DNA of 64,000 bases, taken from Podocnemis expansa. Its lineage: Eukaryota > Chordata > Testudines > Podocnemididae. Location: assembly GCA_007922195.1 (NCBI GenBank), contig ML682008.1, positions 2,344,552 through 2,408,551 of the forward strand, in the 5' to 3' direction. The notes beneath the pieces are model-generated. The model was not told the DNA's origin, did not search any database, and saw only the letters and a list, made by a program, of their open reading frames with translations. Position numbers and translations under genes: made by a program. Shown here one piece after another: positions 48,181 to 58,836 of the stretch (its first letter is position 1; each line of letters opens with the position of its first letter).

Positions 48181-48184
48181 GGAG

Positions 48185-48415
48185 AATAATTATCCCCATT
48201 TTACAGATGAGGAGTTGAGGCATAGAGTACTATCCCAGATTCCTAGAAGTAGTTAGGCACCTAACTACCTATCAAAACAGTTGGAGTTAGGGACCTTAAT
48301 GCTTGTGAAGATCCATGACAGAGTGATTTTCCAGTGTCAAAAAAGAATACCTGTAGCAGAGCCAGACCTCTGGAGTCTTAGTCCTGTGGCTTAACTACAA
48401 GATCAACCTTCCTCT
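48185..48415 (+). repeat. MIR-like SINE
   Basis: TTATCCCCATTTTACAGATG, AGGCATAGAG, then CAGAGCCAGACCTCTGGAGT and TGTGGCTTAACTACAAG follow the order of the MIR consensus (tail of the core, then the segment for known accession-list motifs). Diverged, as expected for an ancient SINE. Confidence 0.65.
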
Positions 48416-48771
48416 CATGATAGTGTAAAGCTTCAACTTCAAATAAGTTACTCTGATGTAAAACTGACATAAAGGATTGGAAAAATCAGGTCCTTGTGAG
48501 TTAAAACTGCCACCATCCTTCAGGTGTTCTCTTGCCCTAACAAGGTGAATTCCATTAAAGAACATTAAGTTTCTGTAACTAGGACATGATGGAAACTTGG
48601 AATTGTAAGTCTATGGAACCAGGCATCTCAAACTTAGAGTCATTTGCAAAATCTGCAAATTTCTCCAAACTATATAATGATATGAGTCAATGCCCCATTT
48701 CGAAATCCCTCTGAATACTGGGGTTTTTGAAAGCCAGAAGCAAATTTTGCAGATTGAGCCATACGCTAATA

Positions 48772-48959
48772 CAGTGGTTTTCAAACTATGGGTCGGAACC
48801 CCGAATTGGGTTGCAGACCCTTAGGTACTGGGTCATGGTGTATCGTTCTGCCACCAGAGAAAGACTGGAATACATTGCTCAAAGATGTAATTGTTGGGTT
48901 GCAGGCATAAACAGATTTTTTTTAACTTGGTCCTGAGGAAAAAAGTTTGAAAACCGCTC
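48772..48959. mobile_element. hAT-like MITE, CAGTGGTTTTCAAAC type
   Basis: Ends CAGTGGTTTTCAAACT and AGTTTGAAAACCGCT are nearly perfect inverses, with GGGTC / GGTCC words within. No clean 8-bp duplication could be read (about half the bases agree), suggesting an old insertion. Confidence 0.7.
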
Positions 48960-49795
48960 TCCATATAAACAGCAGCCTGTCAGAATGTGGGTACTTTAAT
49001 GATATTGCTGTTAGGACTCTTAGAATAAAATGTCATTTCTATGGCATTTTTGCTTAGGAACAGTAATTAAAAGTCAGTATGTACAGATTATACATCAGAT
49101 GGAGAAAATATTGAATTATAGGAGCCAAGAGTTTATATGAAAAATAAATTGTGCCTTGACCCACTGACTTCATGCAGTCATCACCATGTTTTGTTATATC
49201 ACTTAAGTTGTGATATTGTATTACCATGTATCTCAGCAACCACATAAGCATGGCTCAGGAAGGGAAGAAATGCATGTGAAGGAAAGCAAAAATAAATATG
49301 TATTGTATTGTGCTGGTTTTGAAATCCCTTATGGACCTTCTGGAGCAAATAAGTACGGAGAAACTTGGCAGAGTATGACCAAGAGAATCAGAGAAATGAG
49401 AAATGAATCTATTGAGCTGTTTTGTCTACTTTATTTTCCTATCAATGAAGAACTATTCTCAAAAGTGTATCATACAGTGATGGGTCCTGCCTAGATTTAA
49501 AGGCCTCGAGGAACAAGGCTTCCATGGTGGAAGACACTTTATAGAGAATGTCAGCTATTTTTTTTTTGTTCTTAAATCTCTCCTGTTAATTATATCCTAT
49601 TATCCCAAATTATTATCTCCTGAGACCAAATTAAACAATTTCCCTTCCTCTATTAACATCCCCACCCTTCCACTACTTAATAATAGTTTTAACTCCCTCT
49701 GTAATAATTTATGCAAGCTGTACACATTTATGTACTCCATTCCATCCCCATAAATCAAACCCTCTAACTCCTTAACTATTTCTCTTCCCGTTGCT

Positions 49796-50345
49796 TTGAT
49801 TTTCCTCCAGTTTGTTGTCATCTTTCTTGTACTGAAGTGCCAAGAAACTGTATGTCATCTTGAAGATTTAGCCTTAGCTAGTATCCCATTGCCTGTTAGG
49901 ATAACAGAGAATGAAACGGTGGACAAAGCAGCTAAAAATTTAAAAAATGAAAGGCTTGACATAGAAATACTCTTGAATAAACAGGAATTGAAAAGCCTCC
50001 TACAGAAAAATTTAAGAATGGAATGGAATGGCAAAGTATTTGATTAATGAAAAAAGAGGAAGATAATGTTGTAAATAGGGTTCCTGAGTTGAGGATAACA
50101 GAGCCAGGATAGGACTAACAAAGGACTTTTGTATCAAATACTAACTGGCTATTATGGCTTAAAGAAAAAAACCCTTTTTGAATAAATTGACACAAGGATG
50201 GACTATGTGCACTTCTTGTGTGGAAGAAATAATTTATCAGATCTTATGGGTAGGTTAAGGACTTTGATAAAGAAAGAGGAAGCTTTCAAAGGAATTCAAA
50301 CAATCTTCAGGTGATAAAAATTACATTATTTTATTTAGTAAAAAC
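49796..50345 (+). mobile_element. LINE fragment with RNase H-like segment
   Basis: The plus frame 49796-50047 reads IPLPVRITENETVDKAAKNL then ERLDIEILLNKQELKSLLQ. This is similar in spacing to the H-x-GI-x-GNE-x-AD-x-AK motif of RNase H domains in non-LTR retrotransposons (which precede a WQ-type segment). The lead His is replaced by Pro, and other catalytic residues are unverified. Another frame from about 50190 has C-x-x-C and RLRTLIKKEEAF, plausible for the tail. It is decayed. The 5' part and the class are unknown. Confidence 0.4.
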
Positions 50346-51028
50346 TCAGGGAAATGCAATATTATTAAAAAGGTGTTACATTATCTGAAAGACACACGGC
50401 GGAACAAAGTAAACCACTAAGTATTGAGAAATTATAGTTGGTAGTGGCTATAGACTGTTCAGTCAAGTCTGCTTCACCATGAAGTAGAGACAAAAGAAAA
50501 AAAAAAGAGAGATCAGAGGGAGAGCTGGGTGGAGGAGAGAAAGGTATGTGGAAAGCTCTGCCTGCTGTAGACCTGTGCTGTGTTCTGCAATATTTAGAAA
50601 TTGGGGATTAAAGGTAGATATGGAAAAGAAAGAGACTACGTATACTTGTGATCAGGGGCATGTTTTCACTTACACTGGCAAATTTGCTGCTGTCAGATCA
50701 ATCTTCCGAGATAAATTGAGTGGTCAGGGGAGACCTCCTGAATCTATCCAGAAGCTGATGCATTAAAACTACCCTGCCAAGTGGCATAGCAGCGTGTCAA
50801 TTGGAATGTATTTCACTTCTGCACAGCACAATGAAGATGCTACATAGAAGACCAGTTACAAAGGTGATGGCAGTTATACAAGCTACTCTGCATAGCTTGT
50901 GTAATGAATGTTAACTGCTTCCAAATTTCCAGATTGAAGTAGACCAAGGCTGAGAGACCACGAAAACAGGCTAGGCAGCGCTGCTAGCGGTATAACTAAA
51001 GAAGCCCTCTGTGACAAGGACTTTAAGT
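50346..51028. other. No gene seen
   Basis: The frame at 50548-50766 (+) encodes 72 residues (ending ESIQKLMH) with a C-x-x-G pair. No family is recognised and no splice or retrogene signs are evident. Confidence 0.35.
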
Positions 51029-51253
51029 TAGTGTTTGTCAACCTTTTAAGTAGCAAGTCCCACTAACTTCTTAAAATTTTAACAAGTACCGCAAAGTACC
51101 TGAATAAGTACCCCGAAATCCTGCAGCTGCTCCCTGCCTCCCACCTTTCGGCTGGGAGCTAGGGCTCGTGGAAGCAGGGGGCTGCCACACATACCCCTAA
51201 CCTGTGTCTGGTGTAACACCAGTGGTACGTGTACCACAGGTTGAGAACCACTG
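51029..51253. mobile_element. hAT MITE, CAGTGGTTCTCAACC type
   Basis: The right end GGTTGAGAACCACTG and the left TAGTGTTTGTCAACC are inverses with some changes. The flanks are CTTTAAGT and TGTTAAGT (6 of 8 agree). 225 bp with a GC-rich middle. Confidence 0.7.
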
Positions 51254-51747
51254 TGTTAAGTTACATGTTGGTAAGGGTAACTGGAGTCAAAGCTAGCCAT
51301 ATTGATAGGACAGAAGGACAGTCTATTGAACTGAGATGCAGTCAAAACTGGTGCCACTTATATACCAAAGAAGCACATATTAGTGGTGTAAAGCATTGTT
51401 AACCCAACTTTTTTCTGGTGCATTGATAGATGCAGCATCGAATTATCCTTTCTCACATGCTGAAGACCTAAAGGACTGGTCAAGTGTGTCAACCATCATG
51501 AACACTTCTTAAGTGTGGGCTCACTGACTTTTTCTTCTTCAGTCAGTTGATGCCTCAGTACAGTGCTCAAGCCTTAAGTGTTGCAATCTCTGTGATGCCT
51601 GTTAAGAAGAGTTCTTCCCACCTGGGAAAAAGATTCTGAGACAAGGGCCCTTCAATAGAAATTTCAAGTTTGTTTCTGGTTACATGAATTTTAAGGAGGT
51701 TCCCCACCATCACCACCTGAGTGTAAATACACTTTTTTTTTTCCATT
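51254..51747. other. No gene seen
   Basis: AT-rich interval; nothing recognised. Confidence 0.4.
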
Positions 51748-52060
51748 TAGGAGCATAGAAATTGCAAGACTGGATCAAAACTGTGGTCCATCTAGTCCTG
51801 TATTTACTCCAAGAGTGGCCAGTACTGAATAGTTCAGATGAAGGTGTCAGAACCACTAACTTGGCAGATGGGGGAGAATACCCTTCCTACAATATTCTCA
51901 TTCTGATCTTTAACAGCTAGAGATTGGCTTATTCCCTGAAGGAGAAGAGAATCTGAACCAATGGCTCTCTTTGCACCATAAAGTGGTATACAGCTGTTCC
52001 ATTAGTTTGCTGCATAAAGACCTGTTCTTTGACAGCCAGACACTATCAACTTGAACTGAT
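51748..52060. mobile_element. CR1-like 3' fragment
   Basis: GACTGGATCAAAACTGTGG, CCATCTAGTCC, then GATTGGCTTATTCCCTGAAG resemble the 3' part of diverged reptilian CR1 copies. Heavily mutated, and no coding part remains. Confidence 0.5.
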
Positions 52061-52957
52061 GATGACATATATTAAAGCTGGCTGCTAGGGTTAATGCTTC
52101 ATGTACAACCATTAGTTTTAGTGGTTAATTTATTGTGCATTGTTCTGTCTTACTGGGTGAGGTCCATATGTGGATTCCTGGCTTATGTTCAAGTCATTAG
52201 CATTAATGATTTATGAATATGACCACTAATTTCTGTGATGTACAAGTGGAAGCAATCTTCATGTAATTATAAATAATTACCAAGTTTACTGAGTTTACCA
52301 GTTATAAATAATTAGCAAGTTTACCAAGTTACTGAGTTTACTTATTCATCTCAGAAGTTTAATTAAATATTCTATAAATGAGTCGCAAAGTGTTATATAC
52401 TATTTCTGAAAATAAAAGCTACAGAGATATCAGGGCAGCTTGTGGATGTATCTTTGCTGCTGTTATTAATGCCATTGCAAACTGTTGGACATCTTCCTTC
52501 TACACTTCCCAGATTTGGTACCCTGAACAAACATAAGGCTTGGTCTTGCAAACCATTACTCAGGTGTAGCTCCAGTGATTTCAGTGGGATTTCTTACCAT
52601 TCTTGTGGGGAACCCACAAAAGCTTATGCTCAAAGAAATTTGCTATTCTTTAAGGTGTCACAGGACTCTCATTGTTTTTGCTGTACACAGACTAAAATTG
52701 CTACCCCTCTGGAAATTATAATCATGTCTGTAATTTTTTAATTAATATCCACTCATCATCATGGCTTTGTTTTATTAGGGCAGAGTATTAGCATGACTGG
52801 AAATAGCATAGTATTGTAGTGTGCCAAGCATCCAAAGGCAAGGGTATGTGTTATGGGGCTCACTTAGGGACATTAGGGAGCAAAATACTTCCTCTTTGCC
52901 CTTCAGGTCTTTCATGGATAGAGAAGGATGGGGAGTATGGATAGCCGTGGTTCCAAC
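52061..52957. other. No gene seen; one Penelope-like tail
   Basis: A tail fragment of the 14 kb type lies at about 52596-52715 (GGGAACCCACAAAAGCTTAT, TCTTTAAGGTGTCACAGGAC, then CTACCCCTCTGGAAATT). The remainder is unrecognised. Confidence 0.5.
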
Positions 52958-54870
52958 CAATGTTCCCTCTAAGGTTTGGCGGCTTGTGTGCAAAATTTTC
53001 AACCCGTGTGCAAAACTTTTTCTGAATAAAATTTGTGTGCAAACTCGTGCAACAAAAATTATTGAAAAATCTAGACCAATGAAAAATTAATATAAACTAT
53101 TTAAAGTCATTTTTATTACTAAAATCACCCAATTTATTTAAAATTTACCCAAATTGCTATACAATCAAAAGAAACTAATCCATGGCTTTCAAACAACCCA
53201 AGACCAAAGTTATATTCAATCCGGATCCTAGGTGTCACAATTCTGCCTAATACCCTCATCTCCTGTGTTCTACATGCAGAGTTACAGTTCACACGGAAGC
53301 CAGCTAATTATCACTGACAGCATTTAAGATACACAAGGAGTTGTGTGGCACTTAAAGACTAAGATTTATTTTTCACCTGAGCTTTCGTGGGAGACTCCTT
53401 GTTTTGTTTTGTTTTCCTGGAATGGACTAACATGGCTACCGCTTTGGAAATTGGCAGCATTTAACATGTCTTGATGGTCCCAGAGGGGTAAATTCTATTG
53501 AAATTTTAAAAATCAAAAAAAGATTCCAGGCATCACTTTTCAGGAAAATGCTGCTACAAGAAAGATGCTAAACACAGCTGAAATCAAAACAATGGGCTTC
53601 TAGCTGCTTTAAGATAAGGCTACAGTATTTCTTAAAAGCCTATTTTCAGTCCCTTGTATCTTTACCTGCCCCATCATTTTGGGGCTACATTTCAACTTAG
53701 GAGAAAATCTCTACCAAAATACCACATCACTTTAATGCATTATGGTTTCTTCTGATGGACAGACTAAGGTGCATAGTGAAGAGAATAATCTCATGGCTCC
53801 TTTGATTCCCAGTCTTTTGGCTGTTACTATATTTAAAACAAGTACTTATCTGATATCTCTGTTACATCTCTAAGATTTCTGTGAATTGTTCTTCAAAGCA
53901 TCTGATGAAATGGGGTTTTCTCCCATGAAAGCTCATGCAATCAATATATTTGTTAGTCTTTAAGTACCACAAGAATCCTTTTGTTTTGTAATGAATTGTT
54001 GTGAGTTACAGGATTCTGGAGAAAACATCTTCCAGGTTCTTTGAAAGCACAGGGTTAGCATGCTCAAACACTCTCACTGTTCAGTCACTCCACTTAAGTA
54101 ACATCCACACTAGCTTTCAGGAAATATACAACTGATTTTTTAGATTTTTCACCTCCACAGCTTTATCTAGTTACAGAAGGGACATTTTGGCACTATGCAC
54201 TCCCTTTTTCCCACTTGAGAAGTTTCAAACTTCAGGATATGAATGGCACTTACTCTTTGCCATGCCTCTTGTTTAAAAAGCTGAAGAATTGCCCCAATTC
54301 TGACTCCCTAAGCTCCCTGCCCCCATTCCAGCCCTCCTAAACCCCACCCCCAGCTCCACATCTTCATGCCACCTCTTTCAGCCCCCCCAAGCCCTCCCCA
54401 GCCCACCATCCTGACCCCTTCTCCACCCTCCCCATACACCCTCCCTGCCCCCACGCTTTCTGTGCCAGCTGCCTGACCAACCCCCTCCCCCTCCCAGCCC
54501 TCTTTACTGGCCAAAGAGCTGGGCAGGGGGCAGGAGGCCACGGTGCTGGCCGGCATGGAGGAGCCCGGGCTGGAGGCTGGGGCTGGCCATGCGAACGGCC
54601 AGACCCCGGCTGGAAGAGGCGGAGCCTCCACAATCTCCGAGGAAGGGAGGGGAGGGAGGAGTGGCAGGGCTGACCCAAGCCCACAGACCCTCTCTTCCTC
54701 TGGCCGAGGGGCTGGGCTGAGGCTCATGCCCGGACACAGCACTCCGGCTCGTCTCCCCTCGGCCACGCTGCCACCCTGAACTGCCCCATGCGCGGGGGCA
54801 GGAAAATCCTGCGCGGAAGGATTTTTTTAAGCGCGTGGCCGCGCTGCCGCGCGCCTTAGAGGGAACAGTG
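52958..54870. mobile_element. Large hAT element (1.9 kb), CAATGTTCCCTC ends, 8-bp duplication
   Basis: Ends CAATGTTCCCTCTAAGG and CCTTAGAGGGAACAGTG. GTTCCAAC flanks exactly (52950-52957 and 54871-54878). The left part is AT-rich with repeated TTGTGTGCAAA words; the right part (54300-54840) is a C-rich block then very GC-rich sequence. It carries a Penelope-like insertion at about 53320-53450. I see no transposase. The right-hand minus frames (54308-54881) are GC artefacts. Confidence 0.82.
53320..53455 (+). mobile_element. Penelope-like 3'-end copy inside the hAT element
   Basis: Starts ACACAAGGAGTTGTGTGGCA, then AGCTTTCGTGGGAGAC, ends GGACTAACATGGCTACCGC. CAGCATTTAA lies on both sides (about 53317 and 53458), probably the target duplication. 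A further short tail lies at 53895-53990. Confidence 0.78.
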
Positions 54871-54882
54871 GTTCCAACCATT

Positions 54883-55304
54883 GGTTATACGTACACTGGA
54901 GACTTAAGTCAACTTAAGCAAATCCCTGGCCACTTTTGGAGTTCATTAAGTCGACTTAAGCACTTGCTTAAACTGGCTTAATAACTCCTGCCCTTAAAGT
55001 CGACATTAAGGGTTAAGTCAACTTTATTAAATTGACTTAACACAATGTGCCCATTAAAGTGGACTTAATAAAGTTGACTTAGTGCATTAGAGCCAATTAA
55101 GTCAACTTTATAAAGCTGAGTTAAGCCAAGGGACCCATTTAAAGTCGACTTTATTAAGTTGACTTTAAATGGGTCCCCTGGCTTAACTTGACTTTATAAA
55201 GTCAGCTTAAACAAATGGGGCTTCACTAAGTCAACTTTATAAAGCCAACTTTAAATTGACTTTATTAAGTTGATGTACTTGAGCCCTATAGTGTATATAC
55301 AGCC
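54883..55304. mobile_element. Palindromic MITE, AAGTCGACTT-word type
   Basis: Ends GGTTATACGTACACTGGAG and a diverged CTATAGTGTATATACAGCC. The interior is AAGTCGACTT words and their TG/CA derivatives (three intact GTCGAC by my reading). It abuts the hAT target duplication at 54880, so one of the two inserted next to the other. Confidence 0.8.
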
Positions 55305-56574
55305 ATTCTTAGCTAGCACCACTGAGTCAGCATGTAATAAGATATATTGATAAAAGTCATTAGGACTTACTCCTAGTCCTAATTTAGCTGCACAACACCC
55401 CTTGCAATGAGCAGCCTGTAGAGCTGCAGTCTAGTTTCTGGTGATTAAGTGTTGTGCAGTAAGGGCCAGATTCTGCTACCTTTATTCACACTGAGATGCA
55501 ACTCATGCTTTGGGTTGATCCATTCGGTATAAAGAACCTCTTGACATACACAGGGCTGGCTCAATCTGGATTTACACTGAAAAAGTTTCCAGGTAAGATA
55601 TGTGGTAATGATGGTTCTCTATTGGGTGTGAACAGCTGCAGGCATGTCCCAGTGCTGTGGCAAGATTCTGACTTGCCCTGTATGCATGTGGGAGGGAAAT
55701 AAAGAGCAACACTTTCCTCCCTACTGGGACCTTGGCTATGGTTGTGCTGGAGTAAGATGGGGGCTACTTTCCCAGTTACTTTCCTCAAGAGCAGTTGTGG
55801 AGGAAATGGAGCTCTGAACTTACTCCTGTTGTCAGGTGGTTTCAACGTTCATTGCAGCTCACTCATTTCGGCCCTCCTAAACATTCACACAGGTCTTTGG
55901 AGGCTAGAGCTTTAGCTGTTACAATATCCTGAAGTTCTATTTTTGTCATTAAGATGGGGAGAAGGCTAGATCAAAGTTTATTTCTGCAGATCTCTCAAAG
56001 CTGCAGCATGTCTTTAAGAACACATATGGAAATAGTTGTTTGTTTAGTTATTAAAAATAAATGGAAAAGAACTGTCCCATAATGTCTCCTCTGCATGCTT
56101 TGATAAAGCAACCCACAATTGCATGGGAAGCATTTGAAGCACCCCTTAGGTATTTGTAGTTGCAATGTTATCTCCATTGCTGGCTGTAGCCCATCAGAGG
56201 AGAGTTTGGAAATAGTATAAGAAAATAAAGGGAGACGCTGGAAGGTTGGAATTACTATGAAAGATCAAATTTTCAGCTTTGCCTTGCAAGACATTTGGTG
56301 ATTTGTTTCCTCTTTAATCGTGACTACATAATAAAAGTACAAAGTTGCTTTGATCTAAAAAATCTCTATGGGATTTAATAATTTATAACTGAATTTAACA
56401 GCACAGTGGAAACCCTTTTATACAGTGAATTATTTTGTTTCTTTGACAGATCAACTTCTCTTGAAGCAGAGGCTTACTATAAATCAAATTTGACTGTGCA
56501 TATTTCAATGGATGAAAATATGGGGGGCTTTCATTCTACTGTATTTTCAATACAAACAGGTTTTGTTCACTATG
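55305..56574. other. No gene seen
   Basis: AT-rich sequence with no exon recognised. Confidence 0.4.
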
Positions 56575-56680
56575 GCTGTGATTCCACAAAACTTCTAAGC
56601 ATGTGCTTAAATTTTTTAACTTCAGTAGAACTGAATCATATGCTTAGGTACTTTGCTGAGTCAGGGCCAATAGATGTGTT
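56575..56680. repeat. Ancient palindromic amniote repeat
   Basis: GTGATTCCACAAAACTTCTA, AGCATGTGCTTAAATTT, then its inverse CATATGCTTAGGTACTTTGC and AGTCAGGGCC. I recall the consensus from many bird and reptile genomes. Fragments with TTGACTTCAGTGGG elsewhere in the window may belong to it. Confidence 0.6.
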
Positions 56681-56876
56681 ACTTTCTATAAGAGGTTTGA
56701 AGAAGCAAATCATATAAAGCCAGACAAGGCCACCTTTACTCATCTTGAGCAGATCTTTACTCTACAAGTAGTCCTGTTGATTTAAATAAGAAAGAGCATA
56801 CAAATGTAAAGGAATACTTTTGGCAGAGCCTGGCCAATAAATATAAGGGTCTGTTTTTCTCATCCTTTCTTTCTCA

Positions 56877-57198
56877 GGGTATGTCTACACTACAGGCTTA
56901 AGTTGACTTAAGGAGGCTTAAATCGACTTAAGCAAAGCCTGGCCACATTTGGAGCTCATTAAGTTGACTTAAGGGCTTCTTTAAGTTGGCTTAATAACTC
57001 CTGCCCTTAAAGTCAACTTCAGGGGTTACGCTGACTTTATTAAGTCTACTTAACAGTGTGGCTGTTTAAGTTGACTTAATAAAGTTGACTTAGTGCAGTG
57101 AGGCCTCACTAAGTCTACTTATCAGGTGTACATAAAGTTGACTTGAAGTAGGACTTATTAATTTGACTTAACTGAGCCCTGTAGTGTAGACATAGCCC
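56877..57198. mobile_element. Palindromic MITE, decayed AAGTCGACTT-word type
   Basis: Ends GGGTATGTCTACACTACAG and TGTAGTGTAGACATAGCCC are a long near-perfect inverse. Inside are AAGTTGACTTAA and AAGTCAACTT words; I read no intact GTCGAC. Close to 31440 in decay. Confidence 0.85.
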
Positions 57199-57756
57199 AT
57201 GAGAGTAAGGTTTACAGGATTAGGTCTTAGAGCTCTGTAAACAGGAAATCAACAATGGCAGAAGAACTAATCTTCTCAAGTGTAATATCTTCACATTAAT
57301 ATGCTTCAATATATAACAAAGACTATGCAGACTTTATTAACCACTGTTGAGTTCACCTGATTTAATAGATTTGGCTTTCGTCAATAGATTTCACCTATGA
57401 TTTATTCACAATTCTAATATTTTTCATCTGTTCCAAAAAGTATTCAGAAAAAATACTGTAAATAAATATGGCAAGTTAAACTTCTTCCATCTTTATCTTT
57501 ATGTTTCAACATTCAAATGTGGAGTTAAGGACATGACAGCTCTGGTAATGGTGACCTTCACTTGTTTGTTAAAACTTGCAAAGCCTCCATGTCTGCCAGT
57601 GACTTAATCTTCACTGCTACTCATGATGACTGTTTGGTAGCTCATGAGAAATGGGTTGGCCAGTTCTTGGTGGGAAAGCCATTGTTAACTAGCAATCATA
57701 GTAGAGAAGTGAAAGACTGAGTAAATGGGAATATCCTTCATATGTTCAGAGGTGCT
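57199..57756. other. No gene seen
   Basis: AT-rich interval; nothing recognised. Confidence 0.4.
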
Positions 57757-58836
57757 TCATAGAATCATAGGGTTGGAAGGGACCTCATAGGTCATCTAGT
57801 CCAACCCCCTGCCAGAGGCAGGACCACTCCCACTAAACCGTCCCAGTCATGGTTTTGTCCAGCTGGGCTTTAAACACCTCCAAAGATGGAGATTTCACCA
57901 CCTCCCTCGGTGGCTCATTACAATGCTTCACCACTCGCCTAGTAAAAAAGTTTTTCCTAATATCCAGCCTCGACCTCCCTAACTGTAACTTGAGACCATT
58001 GCTCCTCATTCTGTCCTCCATTACTACCGAGAATAGTCGAGCTCCATCCTCAAGTAGTTGAAGGTTGCTATCAAATCCCCCCTCAATCTTGTCTTCTGCA
58101 GACTAAATAAGCCTAATGCTTTCAGTCTTTCCTCATAGGGCTTCTGCTCCAGCCCTTTAATCATTTTGGTTGCCCTCCTCTGAACTCTCTCTAGCATGTC
58201 CCTGTCCTTTTTGTAGTGGGGAGCCCAAAACTGAACACAGTATTCTAGATGTGGCCTCACCAGTGCAGAATAGAGGGGAATGATCACATCCCTTGATCTG
58301 CTGGTAATACTTCTTTTGATGCAGCCCAGTATGCCATTGGCCTTTTTGGCCGCAAGAGCACACTGCTGACTCATATCTAGCTTCCCATCTGCCATGGTGT
58401 CCAGGTCCTTTTCTACACTGCTGCTACTTTGCTGAATGTTTCCCACCCTGTAGCAGTGCATGGGTTTTTTTTGTCCCACATGCAGGATTTTACACTTGTC
58501 CTGATTGAACCTCATAAGATTTCTATTGGCCCACTGTTCTAATTTATCTAGGTCTCCCTGAATCCTGTCCTTGCTCTCCAACGTGTCTACTGGTCCCTCC
58601 AGCTTGGTGTCATCCACAAACTTACTGAGAGTGCAGTCTATTCCATCATCCAGATCATTGATGAAAATGTTGAACAGAACCGGCCCCAGGACCGACCCCT
58701 GGGGTACACCACTTGTGACTGGTTGCCAGCTAGACATGTAAGTCTGAATTGAGACACCATTAAATAGCAAAGCTTGCTCATTGTTCCTGTTTGTATTATA
58801 CCATTTAAAAGGCCCAACCAAAACTGAATTCTCTTT
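57757..58836 (-). mobile_element. CR1 LINE, reverse-transcriptase 3' half
   Basis: The minus-strand frame at 58024-58821 (265 codons) shows the CR1 reverse transcriptase: [20 protein letters not shown] at about residues 37-56, and the catalytic FVDD at 68-71 (usual form FADD). Next are [13 protein letters not shown], a [12 protein letters not shown] stretch, [15 protein letters not shown] and [15 protein letters not shown]. Near 58020 a frameshift moves the frame to 57833-58021, where LDIRKNFFTRRVVKHCNE and SPSLEVFKAQLDKT end the coding sequence. The element finishes with ATAGAATCATAGGGTTGG (inverse of the CR1 tail ATTCTATG). It is truncated at its 5' end, exactly at the MITE that starts at 58837, and is the best-preserved CR1 in the window. 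Confidence 0.93.

Noticed and set aside
50548..50766. 72-codon frame ESIQKLMH-type, with some Cys/Gly
   Set aside because: Considered as a retrogene; no family recognised and no poly-A tail or flanking duplication was found.
54308..54881. Minus-strand frames of 106-152 codons, Pro/Ala/Gly-rich
   Set aside because: Inside the hAT element in C-rich/GC-rich sequence, without domains.
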